This document shows, piece by piece, positions 18,718 to 27,745 of a DNA stretch of 64,000 bases; positions within the stretch are counted from its first letter, which is position 1; every line of letters starts with the position of its first letter. The stretch spans positions 30,668-94,667 of the forward strand of contig NZ_BAAAHE010000024.1 in assembly GCF_039525035.1 (NCBI RefSeq), given 5' to 3'. Under the pieces are notes generated by a model. That model did not search any database. It was not told the DNA's origin and was given only the letters and a program-made list of their open reading frames with translations. The stretch comes from Sporichthya brevicatena (GTDB lineage Bacteria > Actinomycetota > Actinomycetes > Sporichthyales > Sporichthyaceae). The position numbers were made by a program, and so were the translations under genes.

Positions 18718-19089
18718 ATGGAGATCTGGCTCAACCCCGCGTGCTCGAAGTGCCGCACCGCAGTCGCGGACCTGGACGCCGCCGGCGTTCGCTACACCGT
18801 CCGCCGGTACCTGGACGACCCGCCGACCGCCGCCGAGATCCGCGACGTCCTGGACCGGCTCGGGCTCGAACCGTGGGACATCGCGCGGACCGGCGAGGCC
18901 GTGGCCGGTGAGATCGGCCTGAAGTCCTGGCCGAAGGACGCCGACAACCGCGAGCGGTGGATCGAGGCCCTGGCCGCCCACCCCAAGCTGATTCAGCGCC
19001 CGATCCTCACCGCGGCCGACGGCAGCGCGGTCGTCGGCCGCTCGCCGGAGGCGGTGCAGGCCGCGATCGAGGCCGAGCGGAAGGGCTGA
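18718..19089 (+). CDS. ArsC/Spx-family thioredoxin-fold protein
   Basis: A 123-residue ArsC-like protein. WLNPACSKCRTAVADL carries a CxxC pair at the N-terminus, and QRPILTAADGSAVVGRSPEAV is the conserved arsenate-reductase-family loop around the cis-proline. Sequence with two cysteines in CSKC fits the glutaredoxin-dependent ArsC-like group (YffB/ArsC) found widely; real arsenate reduction is not shown, and no other ars genes are nearby. It is followed three bases later by the ASCH gene, probably in one transcript. Confidence 0.82.
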   Translation: MEIWLNPACSKCRTAVADLDAAGVRYTVRRYLDDPPTAAEIRDVLDRLGLEPWDIARTGEAVAGEIGLKSWPKDADNRERWIEALAAHPKLIQRPILTAADGSAVVGRSPEAVQAAIEAERKG

Positions 19090-19092
19090 GCG

Positions 19093-19698
19093 GTGCGCTT
19101 CACCGGGCCCGACGCCCGCGCGGCGGCCGCGGGCGCCGTCACGGTCCAGTTCCGGCGCTGGGCCGCGCCGCGCGTGATCGCCGGCCGGACCTACCGCACC
19201 AACGCCGGGCGGATCGACGTGACCTCGGTGCGCGCGGTCGACCCCGCGAAGCTGACGAAGGCCGATGCCCGGCGCGCGGGCCGGCCGAGCCCCGAGCAGC
19301 TGCTCTCCGAGCTCCCCGGCGACCCGGCGCACCCGCTGTGGCGGATCGAGTTCACGCTCGCGACCGACCCCGACCCGCGCGCCGCGCTCGCCGCCGACGA
19401 CGCGCTCGACGACGCCGCCGTCGCCGAGATCACCCGCCGCCTCGACCGCCTCGACGCGGCGAGCTCGCACGGGCCCTGGACCCGGCAGTACCTGCGGACG
19501 ATCGCGGAGCAGCCCGGCGTGCGCGCTCCCGACCTCGCCGCTGCCTACGGCCGGGAGACCCAGCCGTTCAAGATCGACGTCCGCAAGCTGAAGAACCTGG
19601 GCCTCACCCACAGCCTCGCCGTCGGGTACGAACTTTCCCCGCGCGGGCGGGCGTATCTCGAGCGGACCGGCGGCCGGCAGCGCAGCCGGCGGTCGTGA
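19093..19698 (+). CDS. ASCH domain protein
   Basis: A 201-residue protein. The N-terminal half (MRFTGPDARAAAAG.., VTVQFRRWAAPRVIAGRTY, then RIEFTL) resembles the ASCH fold, a PUA-like domain often linked to RNA binding or nucleoside handling. The C-terminal half (WTRQYLRTIAEQPGVRAPDLA and KLKNLGLTHSLAVGYELSPRG) reads as a winged helix. The GTG start is three bases after the previous stop, and its own stop overlaps the next gene (GTGA). The biological role is unknown. Confidence 0.65.
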   Translation: MRFTGPDARAAAAGAVTVQFRRWAAPRVIAGRTYRTNAGRIDVTSVRAVDPAKLTKADARRAGRPSPEQLLSELPGDPAHPLWRIEFTLATDPDPRAALAADDALDDAAVAEITRRLDRLDAASSHGPWTRQYLRTIAEQPGVRAPDLAAAYGRETQPFKIDVRKLKNLGLTHSLAVGYELSPRGRAYLERTGGRQRSRRS

Positions 19699-21251
19699 AC
19701 TCCCGCTGCGACGTCGCGGTCGTCGGCGCCGGCCACAACGCGCTGGTCGCGGCCTGCTATCTCGCGGCCGCCGGCCTCGAGGTCGAGGTTCTCGAGCGCG
19801 ACACCGTCGTCGGCGGCGCGGTCTCCACCGTCGAACGTTTCCCCGGCCACCGCGTGGATCGCGGCTCCAGCTTGCATGTGATGGTCCGTCATACCGGGAT
19901 CATCGAGGAACTCGGCCTCGGTGAGTGCGGTCTGCGCTACCTCGACGCCGACCCGTGGGCGTACGCGCCGGGGCCGGACCCGGACTCCCCCGGACTCGTC
20001 TTCGCGACCGACCTCGACCGCACGTGCGACTCCATCGCCGCCGCCTGCGGGCCGGCGGACGCCGCGGCGTACCGGGCGCTGATCGCCGAGTTCACCCCCG
20101 CCTGCCGGCGGATCCTCGACGTCCTCGCCGGGCCCCCGACCCCCGGTCGGATCGCCCGCAAGGTGGCGACCCTGGGCCGCGCCCGCGGCGGCGGCGAGAC
20201 CTCACGCTGGTTCCTGCAACCGGCCGACCACCTCCTCGACGCCACGTTCCGCAGCGAGCGCCTCCGCGCGGCGCTGGCGTGGCTCGCGGCGCAGTCGGGC
20301 CCACCGCCGCACGAGCCGGGCACGGTCGGGCACCTGTCCTGGATCGGCCTGATGCACCTGCGCGCGCCGGGGCGGCCGGTCGGCGGTTCCGGCGAGCTCT
20401 CCCGGGCCCTCGCCGAACGGCTGGCCCGCTCCGGCGGTCGGCTCCACCTCGGCGACGCCGCGACCGCGGTGACGACGTCCGCCGGCCGGGTCACCGGCGT
20501 CCGGACCGCGAGCGGACGCACCGTCAGTGCCCGGGCCGTCCTCTCCGGGGCCCACGTCCTGGAGACTCTGGACCTGCTCGCCGCCGCCGGGGTCGAACCG
20601 TCCGGCGTGCGGCCACGCATCCGGGTCGGCGACGGCATCGGGGTGGCCGTCCGGCTCGCGACCTCGGCCCTGCCCGCCTACCCCGGCGCCCCTGCCGACG
20701 CGGGGCACGGCATGCAACTGCTCGTCACCGACCGGGCCGAGCTGCGCGCGGCCTACGCCGACTACCTCGCTGCCCGACCCCCGGCGCGGCCCGCGGTGCT
20801 CGCCCTCACCCCGACCGTGCAGGACCCCAGCCTCGCCCCGCCCGGCCGCCACACCGTGACGCTGTGGGCGCAGTGGCACCGCTACGACCTCGCCGGACCG
20901 GGGTGGGACGAGGTGCGCGCGGCCACCGGTGAGGCGGCGGTCGCACGCGTCGAGGCCTTCTCCCCCGGGTTCGCCGCGGGCGTCCTGGACACCCACGTCC
21001 AGACTCCGCTCGACCTCGAACGTGAGCTGGGTTTGCGTCGGGGCAATGTCATGCACGTCGAGATGGCGCTCGATGCGATGTTCGCCCTGCGACCGGTCCC
21101 CGAGCTCTCGGGTTACCGTGGGCCCCTGCCCGGCCTCTACCTCACCGGCGCCTCGACCCATCCGGGCGGCGGTGTGTTCGGAGCCTCGGGCCGGAGTGCC
21201 GCGAAGGTCCTGCTCCGAGACCTGAAGCGCGCACGAAGATTCGCGAAGTAG
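19695..21251 (+). CDS. FAD-dependent oxidoreductase, phytoene-dehydrogenase-related
   Basis: A 518-residue flavoprotein. The FAD fold is at the N-terminus (VAVVGAGHNALVAACYLAAAG, ending LERDTVVGGA), and the C-terminal dinucleotide/substrate motif is GLYLTGASTHPGGGVFGASG. It belongs to the amine oxidase/phytoene dehydrogenase superfamily, close to the PYROXD2/COG1233 group, and is not a typical CrtI. It lies within a few kilobases of the carotenoid genes, so a carotenoid-modifying role is possible but not shown. The GTG overlaps the ASCH gene stop. Confidence 0.8.
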   Translation: MNSRCDVAVVGAGHNALVAACYLAAAGLEVEVLERDTVVGGAVSTVERFPGHRVDRGSSLHVMVRHTGIIEELGLGECGLRYLDADPWAYAPGPDPDSPGLVFATDLDRTCDSIAAACGPADAAAYRALIAEFTPACRRILDVLAGPPTPGRIARKVATLGRARGGGETSRWFLQPADHLLDATFRSERLRAALAWLAAQSGPPPHEPGTVGHLSWIGLMHLRAPGRPVGGSGELSRALAERLARSGGRLHLGDAATAVTTSAGRVTGVRTASGRTVSARAVLSGAHVLETLDLLAAAGVEPSGVRPRIRVGDGIGVAVRLATSALPAYPGAPADAGHGMQLLVTDRAELRAAYADYLAARPPARPAVLALTPTVQDPSLAPPGRHTVTLWAQWHRYDLAGPGWDEVRAATGEAAVARVEAFSPGFAAGVLDTHVQTPLDLERELGLRRGNVMHVEMALDAMFALRPVPELSGYRGPLPGLYLTGASTHPGGGVFGASGRSAAKVLLRDLKRARRFAK

Positions 21252-21291
21252 GCTGCGCACGCGCCGTCCGCGCGGAGAAGGGGAGAACGTC

Positions 21292-22044
21292 GTGACCTAC
21301 GTCGACAGCTACGCACCCGGCATCCCGTGCTGGGTGGACGTCGCCTGCCACGACGCCGCCGCCGGCAAGGAGTTCTACTCCGAGCTCTTCGGCTGGAGCT
21401 CGGTGGACGACGAGGACGGCTTCGCCACCTTCCTCCTCGACGGCCGCCCCGTGGCGGGCCTCGGTCCGTGCCAGAAGGGCACCCGGCCGAGCTGGAACGT
21501 CTACATCGCGGTGCGGGACGTCGACGCGTCCGTCGCGACCGTCAAGGCCAACGGTGGCACGCTCATCGCGGGCCCCGGCGACATCCTCAACCTCGGCCGC
21601 GGCGCCGCCTGCGCCGACCCGCAGGGCGGCGTGCTCACCCTGTGGCAGGCCCGTGACCACATCGGCGCGCGCATCACCCGCGTGCCCGGCACCTGGTACT
21701 GGTCGGACCTCGTGACGCCGGACATCCCGCGCGCCGCCGCGTTCTACACCGCGGTCTTCGGCTGGTCGGTCCGCGGCGCGGACCCGTCCGGTTCCACCGG
21801 TGCGGTCGCGATGCTCGGCCAGCAGGGCGTGGCCGGCTTCTCCCCGCTCCCGCCCGGCTCGGCCCCGGGCCCGTACTGGTCGGTGACGTTCCAGGTCGCG
21901 GACGTGGACGCCACCGCCGAGAAGGCCACCAAGCTCGGCGCCTCCGTCGCGGTCGCCCCGATGGACGTCCCCAACGTCGGGCGCTTCGCGGCCATCGCCG
22001 CGCCCGGCCGGGAGACGTTCTCGATCCTGCGGCCCCTGGCCTGA
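21292..22044 (+). CDS. VOC family protein with two glyoxalase-like domains
   Basis: A 250-residue protein made of two repeated vicinal-oxygen-chelate units. Each starts with a matching strand-helix (PCWVDVACHDAAAGKEFYSELFGW and WYWSDLVTPDIPRAAAFYTAVFGW) and ends in a similar strand (VLTLWQA, TFSILRPLA). This two-domain form resembles actinobacterial hydroxylase-like VOC proteins. The reaction is unknown. GTG start with GGAGAACG upstream; the next gene begins nine bases after its stop. Confidence 0.85.
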   Translation: MTYVDSYAPGIPCWVDVACHDAAAGKEFYSELFGWSSVDDEDGFATFLLDGRPVAGLGPCQKGTRPSWNVYIAVRDVDASVATVKANGGTLIAGPGDILNLGRGAACADPQGGVLTLWQARDHIGARITRVPGTWYWSDLVTPDIPRAAAFYTAVFGWSVRGADPSGSTGAVAMLGQQGVAGFSPLPPGSAPGPYWSVTFQVADVDATAEKATKLGASVAVAPMDVPNVGRFAAIAAPGRETFSILRPLA

Positions 22045-22053
22045 GCGTCTGAC

Positions 22054-22884
22054 TTGCCCGCGCTCGAGACCGCGCGGCGCCCGGACCGGAACCTCGCGGG
22101 GGTACGGCTCGCCTGGACGCTGCTCGCGGCGGCCGTCGCCTGCCAGATCGCCTACCCGCTCGTGTCGGGCACCGCGCGTGACCGGCTGACGGTCGCGACC
22201 GTCACGGTGACCTTCGCCGTCGTCGTGAGCCACCTGGTCGTGCGGTCCGGGGCCGGCGTGGCGCTGCGGACGTTCGGGCTGGTGTGCGTCGCGTCGGCCG
22301 CCGTGGAGGCACTCGGCGTGCACACCGGCTTCCCGTTCGGCGAGTACTCCTACGGCGACGGGCTCGGCGCCACGGTGGCCGGCGTCCCGCTCGTCATTCC
22401 CCTGGCCTGGTCGATGACGGCGTACCCGGCGCTGCTCGTCGCCCGGCGGCTCACCCGGGACCGGAGGGCGGCGGCGACCGCCCTGGTCGGCGGCTGGGCG
22501 CTCGCGAGCTGGGACCTGTTCCTCGACCCGCAGATGGTCGAGGAGGGCTACTGGGCCTGGGCCGACCCGAGCCCCGCCCTGCCCGGCTCCCCCGACGTCC
22601 CGCTGACCAACTACGCGGGCTGGATCGTCGTCTCGGTCCTGCTGATGGCCCTGCTCGACCGGACGGTGCCCCGGGCTCCCGGCGCCGCCGACCCGGGCGA
22701 CCTGCTGCCGGCCGTCCTGTACCTCTGGACGTACGCCGCGCAGGTCCTCGGCAACCTCGCGTTCTTCGACCGCCCCGCGGTCGGACTGATCGGCGGCGCC
22801 GCGATGGGGGCCGTCGCCGTGCCCTTCGCCCTCTGCCGGATCGGCGCGGCCCGCCCCGGCTCCGCGCGCGCCGGCCGGGCATGA
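22054..22884 (+). CDS. cruF: CruF-like carotenoid 1,2-hydratase
   Basis: Membrane protein of 276 residues from the carotenoid biosynthesis protein family (DUF422, CruF). CruF adds water across the end double bond of an acyclic psi-end group. Conserved segments are TGFPFGEYSYGDGLGATVAG, VPLVIPLAWSMTAYPALL, and WDLFLDPQMVEEGYWAW; about seven hydrophobic segments are seen. The start is a TTG, and an internal start is possible. Its stop overlaps the glycosyltransferase ATG, the same pairing as cruF-cruG in cyanobacteria. Confidence 0.85.
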   Translation: MPALETARRPDRNLAGVRLAWTLLAAAVACQIAYPLVSGTARDRLTVATVTVTFAVVVSHLVVRSGAGVALRTFGLVCVASAAVEALGVHTGFPFGEYSYGDGLGATVAGVPLVIPLAWSMTAYPALLVARRLTRDRRAAATALVGGWALASWDLFLDPQMVEEGYWAWADPSPALPGSPDVPLTNYAGWIVVSVLLMALLDRTVPRAPGAADPGDLLPAVLYLWTYAAQVLGNLAFFDRPAVGLIGGAAMGAVAVPFALCRIGAARPGSARAGRA

Positions 22885-24005
22885 GCTCGCCGGGACGCGC
22901 CGCGGTCGCGGCCGGGGCGCTGCTCTCCCTCGGCGGGGCGGCCTTGGCGGCGGCGAACGTCGTGACGGTGCGGGTGGCGCGGCCCGACGCCCCCGACGTC
23001 CCGCCCGGGCGGCGCGTCTCCGTGCTCCTCCCGGTCCGCGACGAGGCCGCGGTGGTGGGCCGGTGCCTGCGCGCGCTGCTCGCTCAGGAGGGCGTGGCGG
23101 ACCTGGAGATCCTGGTCCTCGACGACGGCTCCACCGACGGCACGGGCGACCTCGCCCGCGCCGTCGCCGTGGACGACCCGCGCGTCCGCGTCCTGACCGG
23201 GGAGCCCCCGCCGCCGGGCCGGCTCGGCAAACCGCACGCCTGCGCCCGCCTGGCCGCGGAGGCGACCGGCGACGTGCTGGTCTTCGTCGACGCGGACGTC
23301 CTGCTGCACTCGCGGGCGGTGGCGGCCGCACTCGCGGTGATGGCCGAGTCCGGGCTGAAGCTGCTGTCGCTGATGCCACGTCAGGTCACCGACTCACCCG
23401 GCGAGCGCCTCGTCCAGCCGCTGCTCGCCTGGAGCTGGCTGTCGACGCTGCCGGTCCGGCCGGCGGAGCACTCGCTCCGACCGTCGACCGCCGCGGCGAT
23501 CGGCCAGTTCCTCGTCGTCGAACGCGCGACCTACGACGCCTTCGGCGGCCACGACGCCGTCCGCGACCGGGTCGTCGACGACATCGAGCTCGCCCGCGCG
23601 GCCAAGCGGGCAGGCCACCGGGCGGGCATGGTGGTCGGCTCCGACGTCGCGTCGTGCCGCATGTACGCGGGCTGGACCGAGCTGCGGGCCGGCCACACCA
23701 AGTGGCTGTGGGCCGCGTTCGGCGCCGGCGGCCGCGTCGTCCCCGCCGCCGCGGTGTGCGGGGTGCTCCTGCTCCTCGGGCCGGTGCCGGCCGTGGCCGC
23801 CCTGCGCGGCTCCCGGCTCGGGCTGGCCGGGTACGCCGCCGGCGCCGCGGGCCGCGCGCTCGTCGCCCGCCGCGTCGGCTCCCGCGTCTGGCCCGACGTC
23901 CTCGCCCACCCCGCCTCGACCGCCGCCGCCGCGTTCCTGCTCGCCGACTCCGTCCGCGCCCGCCGCCGCGGCACCCTGACCTGGAAGGGCCGCCCCCTCC
24001 CCTGA
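22881..24005 (+). CDS. Family 2 glycosyltransferase (CruG/CrtX-like role)
   Basis: Membrane-attached GT2 enzyme of 374 residues. It has an N-terminal hydrophobic anchor, then RRVSVLLPVRDEAAVVGRCL, the nucleotide-binding DDGSTDGT, the metal site FVDADVLL, and VVDDIELARAAKRAG (acid/base region). Two C-terminal hydrophobic segments follow. The ATG overlaps the cruF stop. In cyanobacteria the neighbouring CruG glycosylates the hydroxyl of a carotenoid made by CruF; the same role is inferred here. The sugar cannot be read. Confidence 0.8.
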   Translation: MSSPGRAAVAAGALLSLGGAALAAANVVTVRVARPDAPDVPPGRRVSVLLPVRDEAAVVGRCLRALLAQEGVADLEILVLDDGSTDGTGDLARAVAVDDPRVRVLTGEPPPPGRLGKPHACARLAAEATGDVLVFVDADVLLHSRAVAAALAVMAESGLKLLSLMPRQVTDSPGERLVQPLLAWSWLSTLPVRPAEHSLRPSTAAAIGQFLVVERATYDAFGGHDAVRDRVVDDIELARAAKRAGHRAGMVVGSDVASCRMYAGWTELRAGHTKWLWAAFGAGGRVVPAAAVCGVLLLLGPVPAVAALRGSRLGLAGYAAGAAGRALVARRVGSRVWPDVLAHPASTAAAAFLLADSVRARRRGTLTWKGRPLP

Positions 24006-24010
24006 CCTCG

Positions 24011-24193
24011 GCCCCTGACCCCCGGCCCCTGACCCCCGGCCCGACCTACCCATCTCTGCGGGATGACGTCCCTGGCGCACCCCTGTCAGCCCTCGTGCGG
24101 GCCGACACCCCACCCCTGCGGGACGTCATCCCGCCGGGGGCCCCTGTCAGCCCTCGTGCGGGCCGACACTCGCCCGTGCGGGACGTCATCCCG
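24011..24193. repeat. Tandem and inverted repeats between glycosyltransferase and desaturase genes
   Basis: Two nested arrays are present. First, a 14-bp unit GCCCCTGACCCCCG is repeated at 24011-24024 and 24025-24038. Second, a 60-bp unit repeats at 24057, 24117 and (partly) 24177; two exact 29-bp copies of its core are at 24080-24108 and 24141-24169. The unit heads, GGGATGACGTCCC and GGGACGTCATCCC, are reverse complements, so strong hairpins can form. Confidence 0.85.
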
Positions 24194-24214
24194 GGGAAGT
24201 TAGGGTGACCGCTC

Positions 24215-25657
24215 GTGGCACGGGTGGTGGTGATCGGCGCGGGGCTCTCGGGGCTCGCGGCCGCGCTGCGTCTCGCCCGGCTCAAGCACGACGTGGTCGT
24301 CTGCGAGCGCGCGGACGGACCCGGCGGGCAGGCCGGCCGGTTCGAGCGGGACGGCTTCGGCTTCGACACCGGCCCGACGCTCGTGCAGCTCCCCGCGGGG
24401 TACCGCGACCTGTTCCGCAAGACTGGCAAGACGACGCCGCTGGAGAGCGTGCTCGACCTCGTGCCGGTGGACCCGGCGATGCGCTGGCAGTTCGCGGACG
24501 GCACACGCATCGACATCCCGAACGCCACGCGCGCCGGGACGATGGAGGCGATCGCCGCCGGGCTCGGCACGACCGCCGCGGAGGACTGGGACACCTTCCT
24601 CGCCACCGGCAGCGACCTGTGGGCGACGTTCCGGCAGGGATTCGTCAACGCCCCGCCGACCTCCCGCCTGCAGGCGCTGCGGACGAGGACCGGTCGGGCG
24701 TGGCTCTCCGCACTGACGCCGCAGAAGACCCTCCACGACCTGATGAAGCGTCAGCTCCGCGACCCCCGCCTGCGCGCCGTCGGCGGTTCGTACGCGCTGC
24801 GGCTCGGGTCCGACCCTCGCCGAGCGGCCACGGCCGTCGCCGTCTGGCCGGCGATGGAGCACACCTTCGGAACGTGGCGCGTCGTCGGCGGGATCCGGCT
24901 GCTCGTCGACGCCACCGCCGAGCGGGCGGAGAAGCGCGGCGCCGAGATCCGCTACGGCACCGCGGTCGCCGGGATCGAGCACGACGGCGGCACCGTCCGG
25001 GGCGTTCGCCTGGCCGACGGCAGCACGCTGCCCGCCGACATCGTCGTCTCCGCGGTGGACGCCTCACTCACCGCCGAGTTCCTCGCCCGCCGCCCCCGCA
25101 CGGCGGAGCGCAGCGCCTCCGCCTTCACCCTGTCCCTCGCGCTCGACGGCACGGCTGACCAACTGCCCACGATGTCGTTCGGCCTGGACCCGGTCGCAGA
25201 ACTCGTGGAGGTGTTCGACGCCGGTCGCCCGCCCGCCGACCCGACGCTGTTCCTCACCCCGGCCGACGCCCCCGCGGGCGCGAGCGCTCTGACCGTCAGC
25301 GTGGTGACGCCCCGTCACGGAACCGCCAAGGGCGAGGTGGACTGGACCGCGGCGCAGACCGAGGCGTACGCGCGGCACCTCCTCGGCGTCCTCGACAACC
25401 GGGGCTTCGACGTCTCCGCCCGACTCCACTGGTTCGAGGCCCACACGCCCGCCGACGTCGAACGCCGCTCCGGCTCCCCCGGCGGTGCGCTCGGGGGCGC
25501 GGCGCTGCACGGCCTCAAGGGTGCCGTCTTCCGCCCGGCGAACACGACCGACGTCGCCGGCCTCTACCAGGTCGGCGGGTCCGCCCACCCCGGTCCCGGC
25601 CTCGCGTTCGCGCCGCTCGGGTCGGCGCTGGTGGCGGAGACGATCGGCAAGGCCTGA
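24215..25657 (+). CDS. CrtD/CrtI-type carotenoid desaturase
   Basis: FAD-dependent desaturase of 480 residues. The N-terminal motif is VVVIGAGLSGLAAALRLARL and the C-terminal substrate/FAD motif is GLYQVGGSAHPGPGLAFAPLGS. It is shorter than and distinct from the CrtI at 28831. Next to cruF and the glycosyltransferase, the likely role is 3',4'-desaturation of a 1'-hydroxy carotenoid (CrtD-like). A general phytoene desaturase paralogue cannot be excluded. Start GTG. Confidence 0.75.
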   Translation: MARVVVIGAGLSGLAAALRLARLKHDVVVCERADGPGGQAGRFERDGFGFDTGPTLVQLPAGYRDLFRKTGKTTPLESVLDLVPVDPAMRWQFADGTRIDIPNATRAGTMEAIAAGLGTTAAEDWDTFLATGSDLWATFRQGFVNAPPTSRLQALRTRTGRAWLSALTPQKTLHDLMKRQLRDPRLRAVGGSYALRLGSDPRRAATAVAVWPAMEHTFGTWRVVGGIRLLVDATAERAEKRGAEIRYGTAVAGIEHDGGTVRGVRLADGSTLPADIVVSAVDASLTAEFLARRPRTAERSASAFTLSLALDGTADQLPTMSFGLDPVAELVEVFDAGRPPADPTLFLTPADAPAGASALTVSVVTPRHGTAKGEVDWTAAQTEAYARHLLGVLDNRGFDVSARLHWFEAHTPADVERRSGSPGGALGGAALHGLKGAVFRPANTTDVAGLYQVGGSAHPGPGLAFAPLGSALVAETIGKA

Positions 25658-25965
25658 GCCGGGGCCACCCAGCCGGCACACCCGGCGTTAAACGCCGAGA
25701 TCGCCGGTGATCCAGCCCCCTCAGCAGGATCAACAGCGATCTCGGGACGTCTCACGCGTCCCGACCCGGCGGTGCACCCCGACGGGCCGGACGCGCTCGA
25801 TCTCCGTCAGGAACCCGGACCCGGTCGCGCGAGCGGTAGCGCGCCGTCCCCGAATGTCCTGCCGTGGAAGAAAGAATCCCCTTCCCACCGGCCTGCGACA
25901 TCATCCGGAGGGGCGGACCCGATTCCGTCGTGCGGACGGACTCCGCTCATCCGTTCGGACGATGG
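25658..25965. other. Intergenic region, convergent genes
   Basis: A 308-base gap between two converging genes. It contains a short near-palindrome at about 25683-25697 (CGGCGTTAAACGCCG) and no recognised RNA or gene. A GGAATCCC-like AT-richer patch near 25870-25890 breaks the GC-rich background. I see no further structure. Confidence 0.5.
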
Positions 25966-26658
25966 CTAGGAACCCGCCGCCGTCCCGCCCGGCCGTAGCG
26001 CGTGGCGCAGCGCGCGACCGAGCTGGGCGAGGCCGACGAGCCCGAGCGCGAGCCAGAGCACCGCGCCGCAGAACGCGGCGATCTCGGCGTCGAACTCCCC
26101 GACCGAGTTCTGCCCGAGCAGGCCCACGGTGAGCAGGCCGAGGACGGTCGCGATCACACGGGTCGGCCGCTCGGCCACGGTCACGACGAGGATGTCGGTC
26201 AGGCCGCCGGCGCCGGCCCGGGCGCGGGCGTACTCCTGGAGCCAACTGCTCGCCACCGCACCCGCGCACACCGGACCCGGCGCGCCCGCCTCGTACAGGG
26301 CGATGCCGAAGAACACCTCCGCCAGCCGGTCCCCGAGCGAGTCGACGAGGTGACCCCACCGGCTCGCACGCCCGGTCATCACCGCGACCGCTCCGTCGAC
26401 GCCGTCGAGCACGGCCGAGACGAGGACGAGCGCGGCGGCGAGCAGACAGAGCCGGGGGTCGCCGCCGGCCAGGACCGCCGCCACCCCCGCGCACGCGACC
26501 GCGACCGCTGTCAACGCGTCGGGGTGCACACCCCGCAGCGGCAGCGCGACGCGGTGGACGAGGGCGAACCAGCCACGCTCAGCGCGACCCCCGCGGCTCG
26601 GGTCGTGGCCACCGTGTCCGGCGGCCCACGCGGCGAGGTACTCCTCGCGCGAGGTCAT
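25966..26658 (-). CDS. CDP-alcohol phosphatidyltransferase family protein
   Basis: Membrane enzyme of 230 residues that would transfer a phosphoalcohol from CDP-diacylglycerol or a similar donor. The family motif is visible as VLDGVDGAVAVMTGRASRWG, HLVDSLGDRLAE: it holds the acidic residues of DG-x2-x-x8-G-x3-D-x3-D with DGA in place of DGxxAR. Five or six hydrophobic segments follow. The specific product (phosphatidylglycerol phosphate, inositol phosphate or other) cannot be told. It starts 13 bases after the metF stop within a duplicated 17-bp sequence, so it is probably co-transcribed. Confidence 0.82.
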   Translation of the reverse strand: MTSREEYLAAWAAGHGGHDPSRGGRAERGWFALVHRVALPLRGVHPDALTAVAVACAGVAAVLAGGDPRLCLLAAALVLVSAVLDGVDGAVAVMTGRASRWGHLVDSLGDRLAEVFFGIALYEAGAPGPVCAGAVASSWLQEYARARAGAGGLTDILVVTVAERPTRVIATVLGLLTVGLLGQNSVGEFDAEIAAFCGAVLWLALGLVGLAQLGRALRHALRPGGTAAGS

Positions 26659-26671
26659 GACGCGGTGTCAG

Positions 26672-27610
26672 TCATGACGTGGTGTCAGTTCGCGCGGGAC
26701 CGAGCCCGAGCGCCTGGTAGATCTGCAGGGTCGAGGTCGAACGGTTGAGCGTGTAGAAGTGCAGGCCGGGCGCGCCGCCGTCGAGCAGCTTCGAGCACAG
26801 CTCGGTGGCGAACTCGACGCCGATCCGCCGGACCTCGGCCGGGTCGTCCGCGACGGCCTGCAGCCGCTCGGCGAGGGCCGCCGGGAAGGCCGCACCCGAC
26901 AGCTCTGCGAAGCGCTGGATCTGCGAGAGGTTCGTGACCGGCATGATCCCCGGCAGGATCGGGATGGTGCAGCCGTGAGCGCCCGCGCGGTCGACGAGAC
27001 GGAAGTAGTCGTCGGCGTCGAAGAAGAACTGCGTGACCGCGAAATCGGCGCCGGCCGCGGCCTTGAGCGCCAGGTACTTGGCGTCCGAGTCCAGGTCGGG
27101 CGACTCGGGGTGGCCCTCCGGGAACGCGGCGACGCCGACGCAGAAGTCGCCGAGCTCCCGCAGCAGGCGGACGAGTTCGTCGGCGTGCTCCAGCCCCTCC
27201 GGGTGCGACTCCCAGGGCGCGCCCGGCCCACCGGGCGGGTCGCCGCGCAGCGCGAGGACGTTGCGGATGCCCGCGCCGGCGAAGCTGCCGATGACCGACC
27301 GCAGGTCGGCCCGCGAGGAGCTCACGCACGTGAGGTGACCGACGGCGGTCAGCGTCGTCTCGGTCGCGATCCGCTCGACGATGCGGACCGTGCGGTCCCG
27401 CGTCGACCCGCCGGCCCCGTAGGTGACGGACACGAACGTCGGCGCCAGCGGCTCGAGCTGACGGATCGTCTCGAACAGCGTCCGCTCGCCCTCGTCGGTC
27501 TTCGGCGGGAAGAACTCGAACGAGTACGACCGGCCGCCGCTCGCGAGCAGGTCGCGCAGCGTCGCGCCGAGCGTGGACCCCGCGGGTCGCGGGCCGGATC
27601 CGGTCGTCAT
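26672..27610 (-). CDS. metF: Methylenetetrahydrofolate reductase
   Basis: Reduces 5,10-methylenetetrahydrofolate to 5-methyltetrahydrofolate for methionine synthesis. It is a 312-residue TIM-barrel flavoprotein. Recognised parts are YSFEFFPPKTDEGE (catalytic glutamate), VSVTYGAGGSTRDRT, GHLTCVS, VLALRGDPP, and FAVTQFFFDADDYF. It is divergent from crtE across 135 bases. In mycobacteria a metF-like gene (Rv2172c) also sits beside a prenyl synthase. Confidence 0.95.
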   Translation of the reverse strand: MTTGSGPRPAGSTLGATLRDLLASGGRSYSFEFFPPKTDEGERTLFETIRQLEPLAPTFVSVTYGAGGSTRDRTVRIVERIATETTLTAVGHLTCVSSSRADLRSVIGSFAGAGIRNVLALRGDPPGGPGAPWESHPEGLEHADELVRLLRELGDFCVGVAAFPEGHPESPDLDSDAKYLALKAAAGADFAVTQFFFDADDYFRLVDRAGAHGCTIPILPGIMPVTNLSQIQRFAELSGAAFPAALAERLQAVADDPAEVRRIGVEFATELCSKLLDGGAPGLHFYTLNRSTSTLQIYQALGLGPARTDTTS

Positions 27611-27745
27611 AGTGGACCCAGGCTAGCGATCGGGCTACGCCCGGACCGTGCGGTCCGCGCCCGAGGACCGGCCCGTGACCTGCACCACTTTTTCCTCGAC
27701 TTCCTCCTCGACCTGAGAACGAGCGACCGGACGGAGTTGCCCGCC

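Noticed and set aside
24057..24193. CRISPR array
   Set aside because: The repeats are 60-bp tandem units of only two to three copies with no spacers and no cas genes nearby.
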